64,000 bases of DNA from Cotesia glomerata (taxonomy: Eukaryota > Arthropoda > Insecta > Hymenoptera > Braconidae), in the NCBI RefSeq assembly GCF_020080835.1, contig NC_058158.1, positions 13,578,001 through 13,642,000 of the forward strand, read 5' to 3'. Under the pieces are notes generated by a model. That model saw only the letters and a program-made list of their open reading frames with translations, ran no database searches and was not told the origin of the DNA. The position numbers were made by a program, and so were the translations under genes. Positions 23,226-35,622 of the stretch are shown here, in pieces (position 1 is the first letter of the stretch; the number at the start of each line of letters is the position of its first letter).

Positions 23226-25189
23226 ATACCAGAAAATTATTTAACTATAGTAATATCTACACTTCATTTTCCTTGATCTTGCGATGTAATTTTTCCTTTT
23301 ATTCCCCGTGCATGGTAGATAACATTAACGCTAATGAGGAAAATTGTTAGTGAGACCTAGTTTTTCTTTTTTAGAGATTCATTATTATCATTAAGCATCA
23401 AGTGACTTGATGAACGGTTCAGCACTTTCAAGCCGTAAGATATATAGTAGATTAGGGTGAGCAAATAAATGAGCCCACTGTATAGGATATGCCAGGTTGT
23501 GTTATAGTTATAAAATTAAAATAAGTTCAACGGTAGATCAGAATAGGATTAACCCAGGGAAACTAAAATTAGTGACTCGTTAGAGCCATCATTTCTCTTT
23601 GCTACGTCCAATCCATATTTTAACCTCATGTTCTCTTTTTGTCAGTTTAGACTTGAGACTAGTGTGGTAACTAGCAGAATCTTCGAAAAGGTTCTCCTCG
23701 CCGAATAGAAAGAGGCTAAGCTTAGAATGAGAGGATACTAGTACTAGATATATATCTAAGCATTATTTTATGGCAATGAGAGAGAAAAAGAGAGACTGTA
23801 AGACTGTTACCAAAGTGGCTGTGCGATGGCAGCATAGTCAGCTACAGCGATACGTAACAAACGTTACACTCGGCAATCATACGATACGATACATGTGACT
23901 GTTATGTGTGTAAGCCGGTCCGCGTTGCACACGAGGGAATTCCCCGTTTCACGAGCACATAACAGGCACGTTTATGGCCATGATCACATGATTCTGTACA
24001 ACCACAACTATATAACCGAGTTCCATTACCCAGTTACTGAGCCAAATAAATCGTAAAGTTTACTTTAAATTTACTGACCCGCTCAACTCAATCACTACAG
24101 TCTCATACTATCCCATATCATTCGAATTATCGCTTCGAGTGTACCGATTAAAATAGGGAGCTGTTTGTTTTTTTTTCTGTTGCTTTTTACTTACTTTTCT
24201 TTTGTTACAAACGATTTATACACTCATTAATCTATATGTACCTCAGTTAATGTTTTTTGTTAAAGTTGAATACTCTAAAACTAGATACTCAGCTAATGAT
24301 AAATTTATAAAAATTAATTAATGATTATAAACTTTTAATCTTTAGAAGTTTATTATTATGATTAGTTTATGTTTATTTTTAGTATTATTGTTATTATTTG
24401 CATAGTGGAATACTAATTAAACAGTTCCATTTCTACTATCATTAACAATCATGATCATGAATAATGCATATCGCTTTAAAGATCCATGATATGATTGAAA
24501 CCTTATGTTTACTTTTGCGATAATGTTTTTATACTACTATCACTTTTATCTCAATTAAGTATGTATTTTTAATTCTTATCGTTTCAAAGAATGCATACTT
24601 GAAAATGGAAAAATAATTCGACAGAGAAATATCGATCGAATTGTAATTTTTGGTGCGTGAAAAATGATAGAGAGATTTATTAATATTTTTATTGGAACAG
24701 AATGTAGTGTTTTTCTCATCCTTCCAATTTTACAAACCATAGGCTCATTCGATCAATGGGCCGTGAGACGCGCGCGCATAAACGCATCTTTCTCTTTCTC
24801 GCTTATAACTTGTTTCGTTTTTCTTATGAATGCCGGCAGATGCCGTGGGTGTTTTATAGGTCTTAAAATGGCTATGCAGTTAAATCTTCAATTGTTATAG
24901 CATAGTTATATTATGTCTTTTACTATTCTCATCACATTCATTATATTCAAATAGCTATCCTTCACTATTTGTCTCCATCATTCAAATCTTTGTATAACTT
25001 AATCAAATTAGTTTATTACTTATAATACTACTGTGAAAATAAAATACCTTTAACTAAAATTTTTTATTTGACTTATAAATAGCACAAGTTAAAAATTTAA
25101 TACCGTTATATGTTAAAGTTTCGGGATTTTTAAAATAAAAAAAAATATTTTTTTTTTTTTTTTTATATTAGGCGACATAATCATTTGGC
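23226..25189. other. Mixed stretch with complex island at 23560-24080
   Basis: No gene seen. 23560-24080 has normal complexity and several CpGs; the remainder, 24090-25180, is AT-rich. Short open frames show no coding features. Confidence 0.3.
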
Positions 25190-25810
25190 GATAAAGTAAT
25201 CTACCACGCGACATTGGAATGTCTTGAGTGAATTACCGTCTTTATCGCGAAACCAATCCCAAGAGATACATAACATCATTTCGAAGGAGAGAAAATTTAA
25301 ACTCTCTTGAGCCGTGAGGTGAAAAGAGAACGAAAGAAAGAGAAAAGGAGAGGAAGCAGCAAAAGCAGCGTAGAACGCGTAGTATTGCTGCAGAGCCTTG
25401 GGGTGATTTATTTGAGTTAATTCCAATTCCATTGGAGCCGCGAGGTGACGGGGGAGGTCGAACGGCCGGTAAAGGAGCGGTTGGTGAAGAGTCAGAGAAA
25501 GAGATGAAAGAGAAAGAGGAGACAAGGTGGGTGGGTAAGGGGCCGGTGGATATTCTTATGCAATTTGCCAGAAAGGTTCAAGAACCCAGGAGATCCCGCA
25601 ATTTATCTTGCCTTATGTTACGCCGAGCCAAGGCAACGGAAGATAGATGGCGTCACTGCTTTCAACCCCCTGTCCCACCCTCCCAAGACCCACCTCCCCC
25701 ATACGTATAGCTCACCGACCACCTCACCCCCAGCCAATGAGAAACGACCGCGGTGGCCATCTTGGATGGAGAGTTATTGAACGAAAAAGATGAGTAAGAA
25801 ACTTGTTATA
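25190..25810. other. GC-elevated island, purine- then C-rich
   Basis: Purine-rich on the plus strand at 25280-25560, C-rich at 25655-25740. Open frames on both strands (114, 92 and 71 codons) reflect strand bias in composition. The region resembles a promoter or 5' untranslated exon in composition only. Confidence 0.2.
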
Positions 25811-27350
25811 AGGGTGCGTTCTCTCTAAGGTGCTCCTCAGTGTTGGGACTTGTCCGGACAGAGATTCCGAAAATAAGAGTCAGTCGAACTAAAGGTGGAG
25901 GACACTGCTACTGAACACCACACTCCCGAGGGGATGTTCGTGCTATATTGATTAATTGCTTTACCGTGCTTTAAGTTACTTTCGCACCACCTGCTATGAG
26001 CCACTCTCCGGGTCAAAAAACTTTGGCTTTCAATCAGATTAATTACGTTATGATTTAATAACACAACACCAAGTCTTTTATTTCAAGGATTCTTCCCTCT
26101 AGATTTTGCTATCACAGTGTGAAACCACTATGATTCAATTGGTAATTTAATGTACAATGCATTTCCTCTATATATACAGTTTCTGCTTTTATGAATGTTT
26201 TACGAGTTTTTTTATCGACATGCATAAAGTGTCATCAAATGGACATCAAATTGCGGTAATACAGTATGTCAATAATTCATATTATTTAATGAAAACAATA
26301 AAAACTTCAGATATATTTGTCTATCTCATATGAATTTTCTTGAAAATCCTCGTAATATGATAATAAAATAAAAGACTTTTCTAATCTAATTGAAATATAT
26401 CAGCAAGTGATGTTACCAAACTGCGATATCCCCGCGTTTTTTCTACTAGACCATAAGTTTGGATGAAACTCCGTCCGATGGCGTTGGTGTAAAACGCCGC
26501 GAGTGCCATCTACTAAAATTCGGCTGAACCTTAAGGTTCCCACGTGCTTGTACCCCACCATGGGTTTTGAAAGGCTGTTGGATAGAGAAATGGGGACATA
26601 TCTCTGGAGTGTGTCGACCTGACTGAATTATGGTGCATGGTGGGGGAGTATGTTGATGCCAACTACAGCGCAGAATCTCATCGATCATTTGAACATTCTC
26701 TGTGTTTTACGCCGCCGTGTTGTACTGTGTAGTAAACCTCTCCTCTTTTCTCTCGTCTCTACTACTCGTCATTCTCCGATGATTCCTTTTCCCCTTTAGT
26801 CTTTTAACATCGCAGTATAGTATCCCCCACCACTGAGCATTCTGGTGGCCGTCGACCGGCATTGCTCCTCGAGCATCACGAGGGATTCCTTCCTATTATA
26901 TTTATGTGGCGACTTGTGGCCAGAACGGTTTATGTGTCGATTTAGCCCTATTAAACACTTGTTTCACATTGTGATCATTACGTTTGATCGTGTTTTTATG
27001 GATCATTGTAGTTTCTATTAACGCAATATAGTATTGCAGAGTGATGCATGATTCCTGGATTTTAATTGTTTATGTAAATAATTTATTTAATTATCTGGAT
27101 ACATATTTTCTACTTAAAATCTCTGCAAGTTGTGAGTGCGCGAGTGCATTTCGCTGATGGGGGCAAAATGCGTACACGCATCCCCCTCGCGTGTCTCCTG
27201 ACACTATATTACATATCAAGGTCACACCAGCGTAAGAATCCCGCCAACGGAAATTAACAACATTTGTGAAATACCAGTTGACTGGATTCCAAGGAGGATC
27301 GAGAACACTAGTAACCCTTATGCTGTAGTGTGTTCTAAACACATTTCGGT
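25811..27350. other. Single-copy, moderately GC-rich region
   Basis: 26400-26900 and 27110-27340 are the most complex parts. Minus-strand frames of 80 codons (26446-26688) and 83 codons (27091-27342) have no motif I recognise. No splice pattern links them. Confidence 0.25.
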
Positions 27351-27845
27351 TTCGTAATACAGTAGGCGAGTTTTGTTATAATCATTTCTTATTGAAAACG
27401 GTGTTTTTATATCAATATATATTTACATTTCTCCAACTAGTTGTTTATAGTGAGGAGGAGATTGATACTCGACATGTTATTTGCTAACGGCAAAAAGTTA
27501 TTTGAATTCCAAACTATAAAAAATTAATTAATTTATAACAAATCGCCTCAATTCAAGTTTTGACTACAAATTATTCGCTCAAAAAAAGTATTAACACTTA
27601 AAACTATTTACAGATTCAAAATAAACAAATAATTAGTTTAAAATTTGTTATATCTGATTGTTGTTAATTTTACAAATCTTACATCGTTTAAGATATACTT
27701 TGATTGCTATGACAAAATTTTTCTCGTTCTAGTTAATGTTCAAAATTCATCAACAATACTTCCAAGAAAAAATTCATTGTTTTTATTGGCGTTATGATTA
27801 AACTTTGTTCAAATGATAATCTATAGACAACGTTTATTAGTTCAA
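27351..27845. other. AT-rich stretch, no gene seen
   Basis: No supported feature. Confidence 0.4.
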
Positions 27846-27924
27846 CACAGTAAAAAATATTGTGTGAACCATATTTAACACAGAAATTGTTAAGTGTTGA
27901 TTTCACACAATATTTTTTACTGTG
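27846..27924. mobile_element. 79 bp CACAG-type MITE
   Basis: Starts CACAGTAAAAAATATTGTGT and ends with the inverse. Both ends match those of the 13283-15091 element; almost nothing but the inverted repeats is left. It is a minimal derivative of the family. Confidence 0.85.
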
Positions 27925-28083
27925 AATCATTTTTTTCTCTAACAAAAATCATATTTGTTGTAAAAAAAGATTGTATAAATCAGTATCCTAATTCGTTTCT
28001 TTGAATTACAATTAATAAAAATAATAAAAGATCAATTCGACATGAAACAGCAATAGTTTTGTTTTGTGTCCTCTCTTCCCTAT

Positions 28084-28245
28084 CTCTCTAAACATGAATT
28101 AGTGAAAATTCACTGGAATAAGTGAATATTCACTTTTTCTAAGTGCCAATCGAACCACTTTGGTTTCAAAGTGGTTCGATTGGTACTTAGAATTAGTAAA
28201 TATTCACTTATTCCAGTGAATTTTCACTAATTCATGTTTAGAGAG
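28084..28245. repeat. 162 bp near-perfect palindrome (foldback MITE)
   Basis: The two ~78 bp halves are inverse copies with only a few mismatches, starting CTCTCTAAACATGAATTAG and meeting near GGTTTCAAAG at 28163. An intact DNA hairpin this long is typical of a recently inserted foldback MITE. No target duplication was recognised. Confidence 0.9.
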
Positions 28246-28564
28246 TACGCCCTATTATTTGTAATTCTATCCTCATTTAATGCGGGCACAGACAACAACT
28301 CTGGCGTAACGATCGCAAAACAAAACATAAAGCATTTAATTCACCAAAATTATTGCGTGAATTTTTCAGCTATTAAAAGAATTATTTTAAGTGTTAAAAT
28401 TATTTAGAAATATTTTGAACAATAGAAATAATACAGTCGTCAATAACGCTATCATATAGATATATAAGTAGAATAGTAATATAATAAATAAAATATCTGT
28501 ATATACTTGCAAGCATAACTTGTTATATGTACATTGTGTAACTGTTTGAAATTTATTGTTTCAG

Positions 28565-28631
28565 GTAAGTGACGTTGGATATCGCCTCAAGAGCTGCTTC
28601 CTACACCTACGTATAATCAACTCGATATAAT
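28565..28631 (+). other. Possible recursive splice site / microexon
   Basis: A pyrimidine-biased stretch ending TTATTGTTTCAG is joined directly to GTAAGTGACG, so acceptor and donor meet at 28564/28565. This is the juxtaposed arrangement known from recursive splice sites in long insect introns. A second donor-like GTAAGC begins at 28632, which would bound a 67-base recursive-splice exon. The same 67 bases read open in frame 1 until a TAA near the end, so a small coding or terminal exon is an alternative. No flanking exon is visible in this window. Confidence 0.35.
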
Positions 28632-28639
28632 GTAAGCGT

Positions 28640-30182
28640 CTACTGCAAATTATATTGTATTATTGATATGACATTTAACTTCTTCATCAAAATATTATTT
28701 TCATTAATAAATCAAATTATTTTGACAAATAGCTTCTTTGATTAATAATTTATAATTATTTTCTTTTTAATTTAGTGCATTATAAAAATTTCATTTGATT
28801 GAAATGAGGCCCACAATTAAAATTCGAAAAATTTTGATATATGTAGTAATAGAAATAAGTATTATAAATGCCTCTCCCTGTGTACTACATACAGGTATCA
28901 ATGGGTTCTCATTCGATGCTTTTAAATTAGTCGGTGATTTCAAATCCACCAAAATGTTTATCCAACATAATGAAATAATTTTTTCTGAGTATGTCAATGC
29001 GTATATAATTAATTTAAATAAATAAGAAACTCGAAAATTTAACAAAAATACCATCCAATATATGCACTATTAGGGTAGGCCAAAAAAGATGGTAAAATTT
29101 TTTTTTGTTACTTTAAAAAGATGATCAAGATGATAGAAAAAAATATCCAGTAAAGTTAGAGCTCTTAGTATCAATATTGAGAGGTAGCTATTTACAATTT
29201 TCAATTTCTCATATTTCCCATAAACTAATGGTTTGAAAAAACTTTCAAGTCTTATAATTATAGATTTGCATAAAATGAACAATTTTACAGAAAAGTAGGA
29301 CAGAGTTGATTACTTTCATTCTTACCAAATTTACAGATTTGGCTGCAGAAGGTTTGAAAATTGAAATTTTAAAATTAAACGTAATGAATATACTAAATCT
29401 AAATAAATTTGCTTACTTTAGCTGGGCAAAGACTTATTTACCTGCAGCGGCACATTATTAAACAATCATTGAATTTTGTATGTTTGATAAATAACGCTAG
29501 ATTCTCAATTCTAAATATACTGCGAACCGATTATACTCAAGACCAACTTTGCCCTTTTCGTAGTCCGAGATTTGTTTTAGAAATCCTAGTCATGGAAATC
29601 AATTTTTTTATTATATTATAAAAATTCTATAAGACGTGTTTTATAAAAAATGTACTTAATTGATGCAATGGAATTTTCGTGCATAAAATGGAAGTTTAGT
29701 AAAAATTTATTTTGACTAGAATACACTTAAAACAAATATCGAAATATATTATTAGGGCCGAGTCAGAAGAGAGGAAGGTATAATATCCGGATAGATACAC
29801 GAGTTTAGGTCCGGACGAAAATAACCTGTTTTGAAAAGGTTGAATCGATGTGTGGGGTTTTATTCATATCAGAATGAGATTTGATCAAATTAAGGCAATT
29901 GGAACAACATCTGCAGAAAAAATACGAAGCATCATTCTTTACAATTATTAAAGACATTCGTTGAAAAATTCAATTAAAAAAATTATTTGAATAAAATAAA
30001 TACATTTTATAGCGATAAAAAATTTCGCGAAATTGATTTTTTATTTTCCCGAAAAATTACTCATATGTTACCTAGGTAGAGATAGCAAACATTGGTAATT
30101 GGTCTGACCTTGGGTTCCTTATAATTAGCCAACTTACAGCTAAATATTTCTCAAGCATAGGAAGAATATATTATCTACTTCA
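28640..30182. other. AT-rich stretch, no gene seen
   Basis: Short open frames on both strands at 28791-29054 lack recognisable features. 29750-29830 is slightly GC-richer. Confidence 0.35.
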
Positions 30183-30725
30183 ACTCGAAAATTACTAGTT
30201 ACAGCAATGATTATTCTAATCATTGATTACTGTTCATTGGTTTTGATAGATATTTCCAAAATACTAGATTACAGGTTACAATGTCTGATAAACAACGGCA
30301 TAAAGTTCATTTTTAATCTGGAGTGCGATGAACATATTACTCCTCAGAAACGCTCTTTACAGTGGCTTACAGTTAAATCGAAGCGATGTTACTTCTTGCC
30401 GTGTTTCTTGTATAAACTTTTCAGCTCTGGTGAACCTAGTTTCCTCAGAAGCTTGTTCGTCGAAGAATCACCTGATATTAGACGTTCTGAGAGATTGGCT
30501 GCTAAACATAACAATGTCACGTTTAAAATTCCTAATTTCTCAACTGCGTCCTATGAACACTTATTTTTAATTTCATCAATACACCTTTGGCAAGAATTAC
30601 CACCTAATGTCATCAATGCACTTAGCATTGACACTTTCAAGACAAAAGCCTAAGAATTTTTCCATGACCTTGAGCTTAAGGAGAGCTGGATACCCGATAT
30701 CATCGATGATGATTCAAATCGTTAA
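30183..30725 (+). pseudogene. 3' end of a LINE reverse transcriptase gene (Jockey/CR1-like)
   Basis: The frame encodes the C-terminal region that follows the reverse transcriptase core in Jockey/CR1-like LINEs. It has IDYCSLVL, RLQCLINNGIKFIFNL, DEHITPQKRSLQWL, YFLPCFLYKL, RRSERLAA, PNFSTASYEHLF and SIHLWQELPPNV, in the family's usual order. The catalytic RT core is absent, so the copy is 5'-truncated, as is normal after incomplete target-primed reverse transcription. An in-frame TAA at about 30651-30653 interrupts it. The same frame continues EFFHDLELKESW to a second stop at 30723-30725, so the first stop is a mutation. AT-rich 3' UTR-like sequence follows to about 30885. Not functional. Confidence 0.85.
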
Positions 30726-30890
30726 AATTAGTGTTATTTGCAGTGCTTTAAATTTAAATTTAAATCTCAACTTAAGTCTGACATTCAGCATTCAAAATAC
30801 AAATTCTTGTTTACTATTACTCACCTCACTTTTATTGATTGTAATCAGTTAATTACATTATTCAAACTTTTGATTGTTTTCATTGTTCTA

Positions 30891-31054
30891 CACTGAAAAA
30901 ACAATTAACTTGAATCAAGAGAAAAATTCTTGAATTAAGTAAAATTTACTTAAACGAAAAAAAATTTCTTAATTTAAGAATTTTTCTATTCAAATCAACA
31001 AGATGAAATTCTTAAAAATTATTTACTTGGTTTAAGTAAATTTTTTTTTCTGTG
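30891..31054. mobile_element. CTTGAATCAAG-type MITE
   Basis: Starts CACTGAAAAAACAATTAAC and ends TTTTTTTTTCTGTG, with ACTTGAATCAAGAG and similar words inside. TA precedes the left end; the right flank is CA. A partial second copy (CTTGGTTTAAG to CTTGATTCAAAAATTTTTC) lies at about 31110-31203. Confidence 0.75.
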
Positions 31055-31278
31055 CATCAGTCATAATCCTTACACCGTTGAATATCTATGTAGATCTGTT
31101 TATATTCTTATCGGTAACTCCTTGGTTTAAGTTGAAAAATTCTTAAACTAAGACATTTTTCTTGGTTTAAGTAAATATTACTTGATTCAAAAATTTTTCG
31201 TCTTGTTAACAGTTGGTATAATCGAAGTTGTATTGTTTTGAGTTTTACATTTATTAACCACATTAATAATCTTAACTA

Positions 31279-32540
31279 CACGGAAAAAAAAATTTTGCTA
31301 TAGGAACTCTATAGTAGTTAGTTAGTTGTAAAAAGTTCCAGTAGTTTAACGTATTTTTATGGTAACAATACCGTTTGACTCCTGCAACTCTACATCGTTG
31401 AGCTCTGAAAGCTAAACGTTATTTACCTCTCACAACTCTACAGGATCGTTCTGAGACTATAACAAATTTTTGGCAGTCTGATTAATAATTTTTTTTACCA
31501 TTTAGCATTGATAATTTAATAAATAAATGCGACAGAACGAATTTATATTGCCAACAATAGTTGTATATGACAAATAAGAATAGTATTATAATAGAAATAA
31601 AATAATAATAGAACTTATATTACAAATAAAAATTATTTGTAAAATAAAAATATGGTCGTCACAAAATTATCTTATTTTCTTAATTTTATCAATAAATATT
31701 GGACATAAATTCATTACCGTATATGCACGAGAAAAGATAAATAAACGAAAACAAATTTTATTTTGTGTTAAATTGGGTCTTTTTAATGTATTCCGATAAC
31801 TTATCACTTATCACAATATATTCAACTAATAAATTAAATTAATAGTCACTGCAAATGAACCTTGAAAAACCATAAATACAAAACTGTTCTAACGAAATTC
31901 AATTTGACAAAAAAAAACCTATATCCTTAAATAAATAAATTAGGAACTTAATTGTCCTCATATATTTTTAATAATATAGATTAGTAACAAAATAATTATG
32001 TTTGGCATTTTAGAAAGTTATGAAATATGTCAGCGCACTCTACTACTGCGCAACGTAGATCGTTCTCAACTATACCGTTTGGCTCTGAGAACAATCCCGT
32101 AGAGCTCTGAGAGCTCAACAACATTGAGTTATCAGAACTAAATAACATTTTGTTACTGTAACTCTACAACGAACAGTAAACTGTGTATAGTTGTGGTAAC
32201 TCTACAGTTACGTTACCAGAACGAAATTTTTTTTTCCGTGTGGAAACTTAATTGTCCTCATATATTTTTAATAATATGGATGAGTAACAAAATAATTCTG
32301 TTTGTCATTTTAGAATGTTATGAAATATGTCAGCGCACTCTACTACTGCGCAACTTAGGGCGCTCCCAACTATACCGTTTGGCTCTGAGAACAATCCCGT
32401 AGAGCTCTGAGAGCTCAACAACATTGAGTTATCAGAACTAAATAACATTATGTTACTGTAACTCTACAACGAATAGTAAACCGTGTATAGTTGTGGTAAC
32501 TCTACAGTTAGGTTACCAGAACGAAATTTTTTTTTCCGTG
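31279..32540 (+). mobile_element. ~960 bp DNA transposon, copy 2, with duplicated right end
   Basis: A full copy of the 11384-12343 element runs to 32240. The last ~300 bases (31943-32240) are then repeated at 32243-32540. TA flanks occur at 31277-31278 and 32541-32542, but not between the two right ends, so the unit inserted, or was later rearranged, as one piece with a doubled terminus. The two right ends differ at many sites, so the duplication is not recent. Short open frames inside are shadows. Confidence 0.85.
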
Positions 32541-32586
32541 TAGGCATTTTCACCTTAATATTACCACAATTTTTGAGGTTGAAATG

Positions 32587-33251
32587 CACTGAAAGAAACA
32601 AAAAGGATTATTATTTAAATATCACAAAAAAACTATCTTATCATAGACGGTATTAGTTTTCCTTCTGTCTTATTCCACATTTTTTGGAGAAACCTCATGA
32701 AAATATTCATTGTAAGCTTATTTTTAAAACATTCTTCGTAAATTTCTTAAGTAAGTTAATATTCTTGTCACAATAGTTTTATACTTTCTGTCCCTAGTTT
32801 ATATAAAAGGAACTTGAGAAGTTATTAAGGCTTTGCTTAGTTTCGAAAAATATTAAGGTTCTCGAGAACTTATTGAGACGCTATTTTATTCAAATTTTGA
32901 GAAATGCACTATTAAAGCGCTACTGAGGCGCTAAAAATCGAATAAGTCCTCCAATTATAGACATTAGAATCTCAAGTCATGACTTTGAGACGTTGTTAAG
33001 GATCTAAATACCAAAGTTCCGAGAAAAAAAAAAAAAAAAAAAAAAGTAGATCTTAGAGGCGCTATTGATGCAGTAATTTTCGACTTGAATAGTCCTAGTC
33101 CAATCTCGGATGAATTTTTCATTAATTTCAGTTATAAAAAATTGATATTCTGACGCCAAGATCATTAATATTCTTGCTTTCCTACGAAAAAGTTATTTTT
33201 TCAACAGACAAGACAAAAATGTTCATGTTTTAATTAAGTCTTCTTTCCGTG
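32587..33251. mobile_element. Candidate MITE with short inverted ends
   Basis: Left end CACTGAAAGAAACAAAA, right end TTCTTTCCGTG followed by TA. The inverted match is only about 11 bases. The interior carries GAGACGCTA/GAGGCGCTA words and a poly-A run at about 33025-33045. Boundaries are tentative. Confidence 0.4.
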
Positions 33252-34597
33252 TAGAAAATCTCAAAAAAACTGTTTTAAACTCAAGAATATACTGGATAAT
33301 TCAATAATTGTACTTACAAGGTCGTCGGGAATGCGCAACATTAATATTTAGCTAATAATTAACCAATGTTTATAAATATGTCATTTTAAAAATATATGTG
33401 GTGAAAAAATTAATTATTACCAATTATTTTTCTGGAGTTATTTTTAGCACGCGTTATTATTTTATGATATTATTTTCAATTAAATTATTTGATACGTCGT
33501 CGAATCATATATTATAATAAAAGTTCGGGAGAACCACCATGTAGGTGCAAACAAGCTTAAACAAGGTGTAATTATTAGTGATCACTACAAATAAGAGAAG
33601 TCTCAGAAGAAGATTGTCTGACTAATGAAAATAATAATAAAGGTGCAGGTTGGAGACTAACAGTGTTGCCTCACTCGGGTAGTAAAAAATTATCGCCGAT
33701 TTAAACTGTAAAGATAGGCCACACACCGTCAACTTGTTAAACATGCGGCGAGATTAAATGCTTCATTAATGTGATTAAAGTAAAAAGCTGCTTGAATAAT
33801 GAGTCTTCGTGAATTATTTGTCGGTCTGTATATTTGTGTTTCTTTCTCCTTTTCACTGAATCATTCATATTCACCATGTATTTGTTTGTTTTTATTATTT
33901 ACTCCTTCGAAATTAGGTTTTAAAATCCGCCTTCTTTACTAATTTATCTGCGCGATTTTTTACCTTACCAAATATTTACATAATTAATTTTTTTTAATTC
34001 CCATAATCATGTTATATTTCATTTATTAAAAAGAAAACCACTTTGTCTAATGCGATTATTCTACATAACTTAAAAAAGGAGGATATTTGCCATTCGTTAT
34101 TTGGATGTGCGAATGTTCCAACCGTCGGCGATAGAACTGCCATCGTTTGACCATACAAATGTCTTAACGAATACATACAATATGCATAGCTTTTGTATTT
34201 AAACTTAAAAGGGTGAGAATCAACACCTTTTCTTATACTTATCAGCCGTACTTAGCAGTCGAAGATATGTTTTGGTATATTTTATATTCTTGCAACTTTT
34301 AAATTTACATTTCAAAAACAAATATTATTTCAGTAGCTAACATTTTTTTTATCGGCAACTGAACAAAAACACACTGAAAAAAAAAACTCTTGACGGAAAA
34401 AAAATTTTCTCGACTCAAGGAAATTTCAATAAATAGAAAAATATATTTTTTTCGAGTTGAAAATTTAGATTCAAATATTAGAAATAGTCAAATAATGTAA
34501 AATTGTTTGTGAACTTATATTAGTTATGTTTTCATTTAAAATATGTCACTCTATCTCTCTATATAGAATAAACTTTTTCTATGTACATGTACATGTG
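33252..34597. other. AT-rich stretch, no gene seen
   Basis: No supported gene. CACTGAAAAAAAAAACTCTTG at about 34372 resembles one end of the CTTGAATCAAG-type MITEs, without a partner. Confidence 0.35.
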
Positions 34598-34732
34598 CAC
34601 AGTAAAAAATTTTGCGTCATTGCGTCAAAAAAGTTGCGTCAAAAAAAATTTATCCTGTTAAATCAACACAAAAAAGTGTTAAATATTTAACACAAAATTT
34701 TTTGACGCATCGACGCAAAATTTTTTATTGTG
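34598..34732. mobile_element. 135 bp CACAG-type MITE
   Basis: Starts CACAGTAAAAAATTTTGCGT and ends with a near-inverse (ACGCAAAATTTTTTATTGTG). Inside are GCGTCAAAAAA and AACACAA words as in the larger relatives. Confidence 0.85.
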
Positions 34733-34964
34733 TACGAAATATTTTTCTCTATTCAAAATGAAAGAATTCAACTCTAAGAAAATTAGTTCATTGGCTTCAA
34801 ACCATCATACAACAGCACCGCTTTTGAACGACTCGTATAAACAAGTGGGTCTTTAACTTGATAGTATATATGCTCTAAATGGTCTAAAAAGGCGTAGTTC
34901 AAAATGGATTTAAATCTTATCACTAGTTACATTTTTCAGTATTTTTGAATTATCAAGAGAATTA

Positions 34965-35622
34965 AGGTACCCACGGGTAATGAGGCCTGTCGGGTAATAA
35001 GGCCTAAGTGATATAAATGATATTTCAAATAACCGCTTCCGCTAAAGGCTTCTCTAGTAGAAGCGTATAGCATAGAAATGTCGCAAAAAGCTTATAGAGT
35101 ACCGATACAATATTCCCTGTCTTCTATATTTCATCATCCGTCATATGCTGAAGTAGTGCAGAAGAATTCTCAAAAAACGATTTGAGTAACTGGTAAGCAT
35201 TTTTTATAATTTTATATTTAATAATTTAAAATCATTGTTCTAATTTTTATCAACATCTTAAAAAGTATTGTTGCTAAATTTAAGTGATGATTGATCTCTA
35301 ATACTAATTTTATTAAGTATAGTATAACTATTTCCAGTATGTTTAACCCGCAGGCCTTATTACCTGCCGGTACCTTATGCATTTTATGCAAGAAGAATCT
35401 ATTTGCAAGGTTTTTGAAAAAATTTAATTTTGTGTTTGTTTATGGTAAAAATTACCATTACTCCATTATATTTTGTGGCTAATGTATTAATATAAAAATT
35501 AATGTTACATTTCAATAATTAAATGTAATATTTTCGATTTTTTTCAAAATCTCCCTTAGCTAGGCCTTATTACCCGTCGGTACTTGATGCATTTTATGCA
35601 AGAAGAATCATTTTTTAAGGTC
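34965..35622. repeat. GGCCTTATTACC repeats, candidate element
   Basis: A left block (about 34969-35010: GGTACCCACGGGTAATGAGG, then GGGTAATAAGGCCT) is inverted relative to blocks at 35352-35402 and 35572-35622. The latter two are direct repeats of about 50 bases (AGGCCTTATTACC, CGG, TGCATTTTATGCAAGAAGAA) 220 bases apart. This could be an inverted-repeat element with a duplicated right end. Boundaries are uncertain. Confidence 0.5.

Noticed and set aside
25432..25780. Coding exon in the C-rich island
   Set aside because: Open frames reflect base composition and both strands are open; no protein family recognised.
34965..35622. CRISPR-like direct repeats
   Set aside because: Only two direct copies, 220 bases apart, in a eukaryotic context; there is no spacer array anywhere in the window.
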